64,000 nucleotides of DNA from JARRPM01 sp963765545 (GTDB taxonomy: Bacteria; Pseudomonadota; Gammaproteobacteria; Pseudomonadales; Halieaceae). The stretch covers positions 434,001-498,000 of the forward strand of contig CAVXWW010000004.1 of assembly GCA_963765545.1 (NCBI GenBank), given 5' to 3'. The notes beneath the pieces are model-generated. The model searched no databases. It was not told where the DNA came from and saw only the letters and a list, made by a program, of their open reading frames with translations. The translations under genes were made by a program, and so were the position numbers. Of this stretch, positions 27,256 to 35,658 are shown in pieces (within the stretch, counting starts at the first letter, position 1; every line of letters begins with the position of its first letter).

Positions 27256-28311
27256 ATGAAAACACTGGCCCTCTTGATCACCTGCATAGCGCTCACTGGC
27301 TGCATGTCCTTCGGACCCCAGTTCGTCAGTGGCTCCCGCACTGATTACAATGTGGTATTGCGACAGGCAGACGACCAGCAGATGCTGCTGAACCTGGTTC
27401 GCATGCGCTATCGGGACCAGGCGATGTTTCTTGAAGTGAGTGCGCTTAACACTCAGTTCTCTGTCACCAATGCGGTGACTGCCGACACCCAGCTCGGCCA
27501 GGGTGACAGCTATCTGGGTTTAGGGGGTAATGTCGTGCTACAAGAGACACCCACGATTTCCTACACACCGCTCAAGGGGGCAGACTTTGTGCAGCGGGTA
27601 TTAGCCCCAGTCACCCTGGAAACGCTGTTTTTGCTGACTACTTCAGGCTGGAGCTCGGAAAGGTTATTCCGCCTGCTGGTCGACGAGATGAACACATACG
27701 ACAATGCCCAGGGGGCTAATGGCCCAACGCCGGCCCGGGAACCGGCGTTCCGGGAGTTCAGGCGCATTTCACACCTGTTGCGCGAGATGGAACTGGAGGA
27801 CATGGTTTCAGGCGGCAGGTACAAAGATCAACCCGTGCTGATTTTTGATCCCAAGGCCCGCTCTAGTGCAGACTACATCGAGTTCACAAGCCTGCTTGGC
27901 CTGAACCCCGACAAGCTGATGTTCCCGGTCATAGTAGCCGCTCGGGGTGGCGCCTCTGACAGCATCAACCTGCGTTTCAGGTCTTTCGCCGGCATTATGT
28001 ATTTTCTGTCCCAGTCAGTTCAGGTGCCGGAGGCGGATGTTACCGCGGGGTTGGTGACAGTGACCAGGGACGCTGCGGGCCAGCCGTTTGACTGGCAAGA
28101 GGTCACCGAGGGATTGCTGACTATCAAATCCAGCCCCACACCACCGGAGAAAGCGGCAGTAGCCATTAACTATCGCAATAGCTGGTTCTATATTGACGAC
28201 TCCGACCTGGACTCAAAGTCGACATTTGTACTGCTGGGCCAGGTGTACCAGCTTCAGGCAGGCGATGCGAAGACTGTCGCTCCAGTGCTGACTCTACCAG
28301 TCGGTAATTGA
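27256..28311 (+). CDS. Conserved-looking lipoprotein of unknown function
   Basis: A 351-residue protein when the ATG at 27256 is used (AAGGA 5 bases upstream; ten further in-frame codons upstream are rejected). Lipobox ALTGC places the mature Cys at about residue 16. The mature chain has QMLLNLVRMRYRDQAMFLEV, then ETLFLLTTSGWSSERLF, FRSFAGIMYFLSQSV and a closing RNSWFYIDDSDLDSKSTF region. These strings look strongly structured, but I cannot name a family with certainty. It follows the channel gene on the same strand and may be cotranscribed with it. Confidence 0.7.
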   Translation: MKTLALLITCIALTGCMSFGPQFVSGSRTDYNVVLRQADDQQMLLNLVRMRYRDQAMFLEVSALNTQFSVTNAVTADTQLGQGDSYLGLGGNVVLQETPTISYTPLKGADFVQRVLAPVTLETLFLLTTSGWSSERLFRLLVDEMNTYDNAQGANGPTPAREPAFREFRRISHLLREMELEDMVSGGRYKDQPVLIFDPKARSSADYIEFTSLLGLNPDKLMFPVIVAARGGASDSINLRFRSFAGIMYFLSQSVQVPEADVTAGLVTVTRDAAGQPFDWQEVTEGLLTIKSSPTPPEKAAVAINYRNSWFYIDDSDLDSKSTFVLLGQVYQLQAGDAKTVAPVLTLPVGN

Positions 28312-28783
28312 GCCTGATCGTATAGCGATACAGACTAAGCTTCATGACCACCGAATGTAGATTCGCTTTTCTTGCCTACCTCTTGCCATAGGATTTTTAT
28401 CTGACGGTTATTGCCGTGCTGGTGAAAGCTGGAGGGCGCCGGAGAATCATTTCAGGTTTTTCAATCGACCCCGGTGCGGTGGGCTCCTCCATCAATTGAT
28501 TCGCGATACCTGTGAGCGATTCGATTGTCTCAACTTCAGTCATTTAATCCCTGTATATTCTCTTTTTGCACTAATACGCCGCAACTAACAGCTACAACAA
28601 TAGTCCGAATCCAGGTGTGATCTCAATTGGTCGACGCAACACATTCCTTGAATTTATCAGCCGGTGTGTAGTGGTCAGCTAATCCCGCCGTTGATAGCCA
28701 AACAAAGTCAGCAAAATGCAAATTGGGGGCGGTGAAGGAGGGGTATTAAATGCTTATTGAAATAAACTACTTAAAAAAGGTTG
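28312..28783. other. Gap between lipoprotein gene and tRNA-Ser
   Basis: About 470 bp. Apart from the weak 48-codon frame at 28397-28543, I see no gene, repeat or clear terminator. Confidence 0.35.
28397..28543 (-). CDS. Possible small ORF, 48 codons
   Basis: ATG at 28543 with an AGGG box about 6 bases upstream encodes a short acidic-then-basic peptide (begins MTEVETIESLTGIANQLMEE, ends TAITVR). No signal peptide or family was recognised. It lies alone between the lipoprotein and tRNA-Ser genes and could be fortuitous. Confidence 0.25.
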   Translation of the reverse strand: MTEVETIESLTGIANQLMEEPTAPGSIEKPEMILRRPPAFTSTAITVR

Positions 28784-28873
28784 TGGCGGTGGGCTAAGGA
28801 TTCGAACCTTAGGAGGGGATAAACCCTCAACGGTTTTCAAGACCGCCGCTTTCGACCACTCAGCCAGCCCACC
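28784..28873 (-). tRNA. tRNA-Ser (anticodon TGA)
   Basis: Read leftward, a 7-bp acceptor stem GGTGGGC/GCCCACC, D-arm with GGCTGAGTGG, anticodon loop CTTGAAA giving TGA (reads UCN Ser codons), a long variable arm typical of class II tRNAs, T-loop GGTTCGAATCC, discriminator G and an encoded CCA. Length is 90 nt including CCA. Confidence 0.97.
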
Positions 28874-28938
28874 GAAAAACCTTGTTGTTACCTGCCCGTC
28901 ATTTGCCGGGCAGCCGAGATTATACAGTTATGCAATAA

Positions 28939-28969
28939 CGACACAAGAGGCGTCGTGCCCCTTGTGTCG
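28939..28969 (-). terminator. Strong hairpin just past the rne stop
   Basis: A 13-bp stem with one mismatch (CGACACAAG...CTTGTGTCG) and a five-base loop starts 8 bp after the rne stop. Its downstream side has only a weak T-rich tract, so it may be a 3'-end stabiliser as well as a terminator. Confidence 0.55.
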
Positions 28970-28976
28970 AATTGGC

Positions 28977-31757
28977 TCAGGACTGACCTGAGGCTTCTGC
29001 AAATTGCTGCTCCTGTGCAGCTGGCCCGCGCGGGTCATTACTGGCGCGCTGTACCACTTTTTCGCTCGGCGCAACAGGCGGTGCCACGACATCCCCGAAC
29101 AGAGGGGGATGAGCGGTGATGATTTCTACCACTCCGACGGGGCGTGATTCAACCCGGGGGTCGTTGTAAGCGCGACCTTTCTCATCCAGGCCCGCGGGTT
29201 TGCTTACATCGGGTTCAGCAATTTCTTCAGCCGCGGACTCAACCGCTTTCTCAGCCACGGCTGGAGCCTGTGCTGCGGGAGCAGGGACTTCGACCGGGGC
29301 TTCTTTAGTTGCGGTTGTTTCGTTAGTCGCGGTTTCTTCAACTTCTGCAACAGGTGCTTCTACGACAGCAGTTTCGGCTGCTGGCGCTGTCTCAAGAGGC
29401 AGCTCCGCCTGTTCGGCGGTTGCTTCAACGATTGCAGCTGTGGTGGCGGCCGGTTCATCGCTGTTGGCACTGCCGACAGCAGCGACGACCGGTTGTGGGG
29501 CGCTTGGGCTGTCCGTCGCAACTTCGGACAGGCCGTTCTCTTTAACCGCGGTTTCCGCCACGGCGTTTTCCGCGCCGGCTTCTGCAGTCTTACGCCCACG
29601 ATTGCGACGGCGGCGTTGCGGTTCGCCTCGCTTCATATCGCTGGGCCGTTTGCGTGGCTTTTCCTGGTCCGCCTGGGAGTCCTGGCCGTCCCGGGCTTTC
29701 TCATTGGTTTTATCAAGGGATTCGTTAGCCGCTTCCTCTGCTGCCTCCGGGCGCTTGCGCTGCCCATCTCGCCCTCCGCGGCGGCGGCCCTGTTGGCCGT
29801 TGCCACGGCCCGACTCTTCCTCGCGTTGGCGTTTTTCCTGCCCGCGGTTGTCGTCTGAGCGCTTCTCATTCCTGCGTCCATCCTGGTCGCGTGACCGTTG
29901 TTCTGATGGTTTCCGGCCAGCCCCGCCGCGACGGCGATTGCGATTACCCTGTGATCGTTCGCGTGGCTTGGGAGCCGGCTTTTCAGTAACCGCGGGCTTG
30001 GCCTCTTCCACAGGTGCCGGCGCTTCCTCGCCAACCAGTCCCGACCAAAGGCGCGCAAGCAGGCCTTTTTTTGGAGCGGATGCGGCAAGTTCGCTTGCCG
30101 CAGCTTGTGCCGTGGGTGGCGCCGCGGGAGCCGGCACTGGTGTGGGTGCGGCCTGGGGTGATATGCCGGTGACTGCTGCGGTTTGTACCGGAATGTCGGC
30201 GCTGTGGCTGTCGCTGATAGCGTCGGTATCGGGGAGGGCGATGTCTACGTCATAGCTGACTTCGTGATCACCGTCGAGCTCGTCGTCGCGCAAGCGCTGG
30301 ACCTCGAAGTGCGGGGTTTCGAGGTTGGGGTTGGGAATCACCAGGACACGGGTCTTGCTGACCTGTTCTATCTCTGACAACGCGGCGCGTTTCTCGTTGA
30401 GAAGGTATGCGGCTACATCTACCGGTACGATGGCGCGCACCTCGACACTGCGATCCTTGATAGCCTCTTCTTCGAGCAGCCGCAGGATGGACAGGGCCAG
30501 TGATTTGGTGTCGCGGATGCTGCCCTGGCCCGTGCAACGCGGGCATACGATGGCACTGGTCTCACCCAGTGACGGACGCAGGCGCTGGCGAGACATCTCA
30601 AGCAGGCCAAAGCGGGAGATGCGACCAACCTGTACCCTTGCCCGGTCGATCGCGAGAGCGTCACGCACCCGGTTTTCTACCGCGCGCTGGTTGCGTGCCG
30701 ACAGCATGTCAATGAAATCGATGACAACCAATCCGCCCATATCGCGCAAGCGCAACTGGCGGGCAATTTCGTCAGCCGCTTCCAGGTTGGTATTGAGTGC
30801 TGTTTCCTCGATATCGCTGCCGCGCGTGGCGCGTGCAGAGTTGATGTCGATCGAGATAAGCGCTTCAGTAGGATCGATCACGATGGAGCCACCCGAAGGC
30901 AGCCTGACTTCGCGCTGGAACGCGGTTTCTATCTGGCTTTCTATCTGAAAACGATTGAACAGCGGTATATTGTCTTCGTATTTACGGATGCGACTCTTGT
31001 ACTGGGGCATCACCTGGGCGACGAAATCCGTCGCCTGCTTGAACGCATCGTCAGAGTCTATAAGCACCTGGTCCACGTCATCCCGAAGGTAGTCGCGCAC
31101 CGCCCGGATAATTACATTGCTCTCCTGGAACAACAGCTCCGGGGCCTTTACTTTCCCATTGGCAGCGGTAATTGCCTCCCACAACTGCAGCAGGTAATTA
31201 AGGTCCCACTGCAACTCCTCAGCGGAGCGGCCTACACCCGCGGTGCGGATAATGACGCCCATACCGTTCGGAATTTCCAGAGCGCTCAGGGCCTCGCGCA
31301 GCTCGGTGCGGTCATCGCCATCGATGCGACGGGAAATGCCTCCCGCCCGGGGGTTGTTGGGCATCAATACCATGTAGCGACCGGCGAGGCTGATGAACGT
31401 GGTGAGGGCCGCGCCCTTGTTGCCGCGTTCTTCCTTATCTACCTGAACAATAATCTCGGTGCCTTCCTTGACGACATCCCGGATCTTCATTCGCCCCTCG
31501 GAGTCTCCGGGTGGCTTGCGGTAAAAATACTCGCGGGCAATCTCTTTCAGGGGGAGAAAGCCGTGCCTGTCGGCGCCAAATTCCACAAAAGCCGCTTCCA
31601 GGCTTGGTTCAACCCGGGTGATCTTGCCTTTGTAGATATTGGATTTTTTTTGTACGCGGGTGCGGTTTTCAATGTCCAGGTCGTACAGACGCTGCCCGTC
31701 GACCATTGCTACGCGCAACTCTTCGTGTTGAGTCGCATTGATTAACATTTTTTTCAT
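28977..31757 (-). CDS. rne: Ribonuclease E
   Basis: A 926-residue endoribonuclease that starts most mRNA decay and matures rRNA and tRNA; its C-terminal half scaffolds the degradosome at the membrane. Seen: MLINATQHEELRVAMV start, S1 domain with YKGKITRVEPSLEAAFVEFG (about 36-118), catalytic Asp region GGLVVIDFIDM, and the Zn-link CPRCTGQG. From about residue 520 the chain is low complexity: Arg-rich blocks (RNA-binding, about 590-720), then an Ala/Glu/Pro/Val-rich stretch. It is divergent from rluC across a 587-bp leader, an arrangement conserved in gammaproteobacteria. Confidence 0.97.
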   Translation of the reverse strand: MKKMLINATQHEELRVAMVDGQRLYDLDIENRTRVQKKSNIYKGKITRVEPSLEAAFVEFGADRHGFLPLKEIAREYFYRKPPGDSEGRMKIRDVVKEGTEIIVQVDKEERGNKGAALTTFISLAGRYMVLMPNNPRAGGISRRIDGDDRTELREALSALEIPNGMGVIIRTAGVGRSAEELQWDLNYLLQLWEAITAANGKVKAPELLFQESNVIIRAVRDYLRDDVDQVLIDSDDAFKQATDFVAQVMPQYKSRIRKYEDNIPLFNRFQIESQIETAFQREVRLPSGGSIVIDPTEALISIDINSARATRGSDIEETALNTNLEAADEIARQLRLRDMGGLVVIDFIDMLSARNQRAVENRVRDALAIDRARVQVGRISRFGLLEMSRQRLRPSLGETSAIVCPRCTGQGSIRDTKSLALSILRLLEEEAIKDRSVEVRAIVPVDVAAYLLNEKRAALSEIEQVSKTRVLVIPNPNLETPHFEVQRLRDDELDGDHEVSYDVDIALPDTDAISDSHSADIPVQTAAVTGISPQAAPTPVPAPAAPPTAQAAASELAASAPKKGLLARLWSGLVGEEAPAPVEEAKPAVTEKPAPKPRERSQGNRNRRRGGAGRKPSEQRSRDQDGRRNEKRSDDNRGQEKRQREEESGRGNGQQGRRRGGRDGQRKRPEAAEEAANESLDKTNEKARDGQDSQADQEKPRKRPSDMKRGEPQRRRRNRGRKTAEAGAENAVAETAVKENGLSEVATDSPSAPQPVVAAVGSANSDEPAATTAAIVEATAEQAELPLETAPAAETAVVEAPVAEVEETATNETTATKEAPVEVPAPAAQAPAVAEKAVESAAEEIAEPDVSKPAGLDEKGRAYNDPRVESRPVGVVEIITAHPPLFGDVVAPPVAPSEKVVQRASNDPRGPAAQEQQFAEASGQS

Positions 31758-32344
31758 AATATGCCATTAGCCTTGTTGCAGCAGGCCTGGCGGGGCAGGA
31801 ATCAGCGATAGAAGCCATCCGTGGGGACGACTGACAGGAGCCAGCGCATGGGTTCCCGGCCGATAGTTGGCCGGGGGTTACTCGGGCGCCGCTCCAGGCG
31901 CTCAGGTGCTTAGTCTACGCCAACCAGCGGCAGGGCCGCGGTCGCTACAGCGTTATGGGGAAAGTTTGTGGTACTGCTTTCGCCTTTTTGCTAGTGTCGC
32001 AGCACCTGAGACCTGCGACTACGCTGTGTTATCTGAATAACTGATTCTGTGTCCCGGCAGAGTTTGCTGCGCGGTTTATTAAAGTGTCGGCACGCTTGTT
32101 TAGGTCAGCTTCATAATTCAGTTTGGCTGATGGCGAACATCTTTTGCCCGCGCTCTATACAATAGGCCGACATCCATTAGTCGGTGTGTGATCATGCTGG
32201 CGGAACCTTGCGTCTCGTTGGCAGGCCCAGTCAGTCGCCAGTGGGTTGCGTTATCACCAGCGCCGGTCTTTGGTCGCGGCGGGTGCAATCACACGCCAAG
32301 AGCATACCATCAAACGGAAGAAAATTAAATGATATCGGCCACTT
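31758..32344. promoter_or_regulatory. Divergent rne/rluC leader region
   Basis: A 587-bp gene-free region. On the rne side it holds two strong hairpins: CCCGGCC/GGCCGGG at 31855-31875 (7-base loop) and GCGCC/GGCGC at 31886-31901. In E. coli the long structured rne 5' UTR lets RNase E autoregulate its own mRNA; a similar role here is inferred. On the rluC side TATACA at 32156-32161 could be a -10 box, without a clear -35. Confidence 0.5.
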
Positions 32345-33301
32345 ATGTCTGACGCGGAGCAGGCCAAGCAGTCCCCCGGGGTCCATCATCTGTCCGTGGA
32401 TGAGGGCTCTGCCGGCCAACGCCTGGACAATTTTCTGATACGTGAGCTGCGGGGCGTGCCCAAAACGCGACTCTACCGGGCACTGCGCAAGGGGGAGGTC
32501 AGGGTAAACAAAGGGCGCGTGAAGGCAGATTATCGCCTGGTGCTGGGCGACCTGGTTCGGATACCCCCCCTCAAACGCCCCTCGCCAACAGAACCTGCAC
32601 CAGTGCCGCGTTACTGGGCTGAGCAAATCGGACAGAGGATCGTCTATGAGGATGAGCATCTGCTGGTTCTCAACAAGCCATCGGGCCTGGCGGTACACGG
32701 CGGCAGCGGCCTCAGCTTTGGCCTGATCGAGAGCCTGCGACAGCTGCGCCCCGCAGATCGCTATCTGGAGCTTGTGCACCGGCTGGACCGGGATACCTCC
32801 GGGCTGATCATGATCGCCCGCCGACCGGCAATGTTGCGTGAGTTGCACCGGCAATTGCGCGAAGATCATGTGGACAAGCGCTACCTGGCCCTGGTGGCGG
32901 GTAACTGGCCTCGAAGCCTGCGAGTGGTGGAGGCGCCGCTTGAAAAGAATGTCCTGCAATCCGGCGAGCGCATGGTGCGGGTTGCCCGCGACGGCAAGCG
33001 GTCGGTCACGGAGTTCTCTGTGGTGGAGCGATACGACCGGGCCACACTCATCGAGGCGAAGCCTGTTACCGGGCGAACCCACCAGATACGGGTACACGCC
33101 CGGCATGCGGGTTTTCCGCTGCTCGGCGACGCCAAGTACAGCGACGACAGGACCGCAGCCCTGTGCCAGGAGCTGGGCTTGCAGCGCCTGTTCCTGCATG
33201 CCCGCACGCTGCGCTTGTCTCTACCTCAACAGGGCGATATCGAGTTCAACGCCGAGCTGGATCAAGAGTTAGAAAATACATTATATAAATTACGTAACTA
33301 G
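32345..33301 (+). CDS. rluC: 23S rRNA pseudouridine synthase RluC
   Basis: A 318-residue enzyme that makes pseudouridine at three 23S rRNA sites (955, 2504, 2580 in E. coli). Seen: an N-terminal S4 RNA-binding domain (GQRLDNFLIRELRGVPKTRLYRAL in part, with RKGEVRVNKGRV), and the RluA-type catalytic domain with HRLDRDTSGLIM holding the catalytic Asp (about residue 147), then KPVTGRTHQIRVH. Divergent from rne, as in E. coli and Pseudomonas. A HAD hydrolase gene follows 6 bp later, so the two are cotranscribed. Confidence 0.95.
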   Translation: MSDAEQAKQSPGVHHLSVDEGSAGQRLDNFLIRELRGVPKTRLYRALRKGEVRVNKGRVKADYRLVLGDLVRIPPLKRPSPTEPAPVPRYWAEQIGQRIVYEDEHLLVLNKPSGLAVHGGSGLSFGLIESLRQLRPADRYLELVHRLDRDTSGLIMIARRPAMLRELHRQLREDHVDKRYLALVAGNWPRSLRVVEAPLEKNVLQSGERMVRVARDGKRSVTEFSVVERYDRATLIEAKPVTGRTHQIRVHARHAGFPLLGDAKYSDDRTAALCQELGLQRLFLHARTLRLSLPQQGDIEFNAELDQELENTLYKLRN

Positions 33302-33307
33302 CTAAAT

Positions 33308-33952
33308 ATGATAGTAATATTTGATTGGGATGGGACGCTTTGTGACTCTATCGACCACATAGTGGATGCCATGCGGGATACAGCGGCAGAGCTGTCCCTG
33401 GAATCGCCGCCGGAGGAAGAGATCCGCAATATTGTGGGGCTGGGTCTGCCGGAAGCCCTGGCCAGGCTGTTCCCTCGGCTTGACGATGCCGACATTACCT
33501 CAGTTGCTGCCGCCTACTCGCGCCACTTCTCGTCTCCAGACAGGGCCCCCAGCCGATTGTTTGATGGGGCAATGGATACCTTGCTTGCCTTGCGTGCCCG
33601 CGGCCTGGAATTGGGCGTGGCAACGGGCAAGAGTCGAAAGGGGCTTGATCGGGTGTTGGCTGGGCTGGGGCTGTCGGAGTTTTTCGAAGCGACCCGCTGT
33701 GCCGACGAGACCCACTCCAAGCCCCACCCGCGCATGCTGCATGAAATCATGACGGTTCGCAGTAAAAGCGTAGACGAGGTTCTGGTGATAGGGGACAGCG
33801 AATATGACCTTGAAATGGCGAGTAATGCCGGAGTTCGCTCGGTAGGCGTCAGTTTCGGGGTCCATGACAGCGAGCGGCTCGCCGCGCATCAGCCCATGGC
33901 AATTGTTGATACCTTGCCCCAGTTGCTGGATCTCACAGTCCTTCGCCGCTAG
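33308..33952 (+). CDS. HAD-superfamily IA phosphatase (phosphoglycolate phosphatase-like)
   Basis: A 214-residue cytosolic phosphatase. Seen: motif I FDWDGTLCDS with the nucleophile Asp, a helical cap domain with IVGLGLPEALARLF, motif II VATGKSR, motif III KPHPRML and motif IV VIGDSEYDLEMA. This order is of the Gph/YqaB class; the substrate is unknown. The same gene follows rluC in Pseudomonas-type genomes. Its stop overlaps the convergent maf stop: both use the palindrome CTAG at 33949-33952. Confidence 0.88.
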   Translation: MIVIFDWDGTLCDSIDHIVDAMRDTAAELSLESPPEEEIRNIVGLGLPEALARLFPRLDDADITSVAAAYSRHFSSPDRAPSRLFDGAMDTLLALRARGLELGVATGKSRKGLDRVLAGLGLSEFFEATRCADETHSKPHPRMLHEIMTVRSKSVDEVLVIGDSEYDLEMASNAGVRSVGVSFGVHDSERLAAHQPMAIVDTLPQLLDLTVLRR

Positions 33953-34539
33953 CCCGGTCGGTCCCCCAGGATAGAGACTCCTGCTTCGGCCAGAAGGCCG
34001 GTGAGGGCTATCAGCGGCAAACCCTCCAGGCTGGTGGGGTCGCGGCCCTCCAGCCGGGCGAACAGCGCAATGCCCAGGCCCTCGCACTTGAAACTGCCGG
34101 CGCAGTCATAGGGCTGTTCCAACAGCAGGTAGTTTTCGATGCTTTTGTCGTCAATGTCGCGAAAATAGGCGCTGAAAGGTTCCACCTCGCACCGCTCAAA
34201 GCCTTCTGAGGCGCGGCACAGGGCCACGCCGGTATAGAATTGAACGACCCGGCCTGCGCTGGCTCGCAATTGCGCCCGCGCAGCGGGGTGATTGCCGGGC
34301 TTGCCCATTACCCGGCCATCGAGAGCTGCAACCTGGTCGCTGCCGATCACCAGCGCTTCGGGATGTTTCGCTGCTACCGAGCGCGCTTTTGCCAGCGCCA
34401 GGCGAGCAGCCATTGCCCCCGGGGCTTCGTCGGGCAGGCGTTTTTCGTCCACTTCGGGCGAGTGGCACTGAAAAGGGATCTGCAGTCGCCCGAGCAGACC
34501 CTGCCTGTAAGGCGAGGTAGAGGCGAGAATGATGTCCAT
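33949..34539 (-). CDS. Maf-like nucleotide pyrophosphatase (YceF type)
   Basis: A 196-residue Maf/Ham1-fold protein. The YceF class hydrolyses m7GTP and related modified nucleotides. Seen: the N-terminal ILASTSPYRQGLLGRL, VIGSDQVAALDG and GKPGNHPAARAQL, all family signatures; SDQVA rather than a SDTVV motif favours the YceF subclass. The ATG at 34539 begins the conserved MDIILASTSPYR; a longer frame from 34605 overlaps the divergent yceD promoter area. It runs opposite to its neighbours. Confidence 0.9.
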   Translation of the reverse strand: MDIILASTSPYRQGLLGRLQIPFQCHSPEVDEKRLPDEAPGAMAARLALAKARSVAAKHPEALVIGSDQVAALDGRVMGKPGNHPAARAQLRASAGRVVQFYTGVALCRASEGFERCEVEPFSAYFRDIDDKSIENYLLLEQPYDCAGSFKCEGLGIALFARLEGRDPTSLEGLPLIALTGLLAEAGVSILGDRPG

Positions 34540-34598
34540 AACCGGGTTTCTTATTCCTGTAGGTAATTGAGTGAACTGTTTGTATTTTAAAGATATTT

Positions 34599-34627
34599 TT
34601 GACAAAGAGGGAAACCGCCCCTATGAT
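34599..34627 (+). promoter_or_regulatory. Consensus sigma-70 promoter before yceD
   Basis: TTGACA at 34599-34604, 17-base spacer, TATGAT at 34622-34627. The expected transcription start at about 34633-34636 coincides with the yceD ATG at 34636, so the mRNA would be leaderless or nearly so. Confidence 0.8.
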
Positions 34628-34635
34628 GCGCCGCT

Positions 34636-35175
34636 ATGTTGAGTGAGCCCCTCCCGAGCACGCTGGATGTCCGCAAGGCAGCCACGCGTGGCGTGAGTGT
34701 CAGAGGGACGCTAAAACCACTTGATTTGCAGCGTTTTCGCAGCCTGTTGGCGAGCGACGACGGGGTGATTCAGGCGGAGTTATCGTTCTTCCGGGACGAG
34801 GAAAACAGGTACCTGATCCAACTGGCCGTGAAGGCAGATGTGATTGTGACCTGCCAGCGCTGCCTTGAGCAACTGCCCATCCCCCTGACCTGTGAAAACA
34901 CGGTGGCGGTTGTTTGGACGGACGAGCAGGCTGCTCATCTTCCTCGCCACCTGGAACCCTTGATCGTTGACGAGGAGGGCTGCAAGCTTTGGGATGTGGT
35001 TGAGGATGAACTGATACTGGCGCTGCCGCCCTTCAGTTATCACGACACAGAACAGTGCCAACAGATTTTGGCAAGGTTTAATGCCGAGCAGGCTCCCACA
35101 GAGGAAGCGCTGACGGCGGAGAAACCGAATCCGTTTAACGTGCTGGCGCAATTGAAGCCCGGCAGCAAACACTAG
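34636..35175 (+). CDS. yceD: YceD/DUF177 protein (23S rRNA accumulation protein)
   Basis: A 179-residue protein of the YceD family, encoded with L32 in nearly all bacteria and needed in E. coli for normal 23S rRNA levels. Seen: start MLSEPLPSTLDVRKAATRG aligned with pseudomonad YceD, CQRCLEQLPIPL (the conserved Cys pair), and the acidic WDVVEDELILALPP motif. The start is fixed by this alignment and sits only 8 bases after the -10 box. rpmF follows after 9 bp. Confidence 0.93.
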   Translation: MLSEPLPSTLDVRKAATRGVSVRGTLKPLDLQRFRSLLASDDGVIQAELSFFRDEENRYLIQLAVKADVIVTCQRCLEQLPIPLTCENTVAVVWTDEQAAHLPRHLEPLIVDEEGCKLWDVVEDELILALPPFSYHDTEQCQQILARFNAEQAPTEEALTAEKPNPFNVLAQLKPGSKH

Positions 35176-35184
35176 GAGTCAGTC

Positions 35185-35367
35185 ATGGCTGTCCAGAAGA
35201 GTAAGAAAACGCGTTCACGTCGCGGTATGCGTCGTTCGCACGATGCACTGTCCGGCCCCACCCTGTCTGTAGACCAGACTTCGGGTGAGACGCATCGCCG
35301 TCATCATATTACTGCCGACGGTTTCTATCGCGGCAAAAAAGTGATCGAGACCGGCGCCGAAGACTGA
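35185..35367 (+). CDS. rpmF: 50S ribosomal protein L32
   Basis: A 60-residue basic ribosomal protein. Seen: MAVQKSKKTRSRRGMRRSHD, the typical L32 start, and HHITADGFYRGKKVI near the end. A GGAG box lies just before the ATG. It lacks the four-Cys zinc site of some L32 forms, as in other gammaproteobacteria. Transcribed with yceD and closed by a terminator about 60 bp on. Confidence 0.97.
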   Translation: MAVQKSKKTRSRRGMRRSHDALSGPTLSVDQTSGETHRRHHITADGFYRGKKVIETGAED

Positions 35368-35658
35368 GGTCAGTCGTGTCCTGCCAGCCATGGCTGCGAT
35401 ATGGCTAGCGTTCGATCAAGCAGGCCGGGGAACGTCGTTCTCCGGTTTTTTTCTGGGCGACATTTAACAACGCCTCACCCGGTACCAGTCCAGTCGGCCC
35501 CGGCCTATCACTTCTCTATCTATACTCAAGCAAGCGGCAAACAGAAGCCAGCGCCTTGTCTTTATTGTGCGCTACACTTTCGCATTCAGTAGCGTGTTAT
35601 TGACGGCTGGTACACCCCTGATTTTTTGCCCGCCAAAGACAGCAACCAGGAGCTTTTT
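35368..35658. other. rpmF-fabD gap lacking plsX and fabH
   Basis: In most relatives plsX, and often fabH, lie between rpmF and fabD. Here there are only 291 bp with the rpmF terminator and a possible -10 box TATACT at 35521-35526. No fragment of PlsX or FabH could be recognised in the frames present. Confidence 0.7.
35425..35452 (+). terminator. Rho-independent terminator after rpmF
   Basis: A 9-bp stem (CCGGGGAAC / GTTCTCCGG, one G-T pair) with a three-base loop, then seven T. It separates yceD-rpmF from the fatty-acid synthesis genes. Confidence 0.9.

Noticed and set aside
29200..30255. Long Ser/Ala-rich open frame on the strand opposite rne
   Set aside because: It mirrors the low-complexity C-terminal half of RNase E; its composition is an antisense shadow and it has no ribosome binding site or family.
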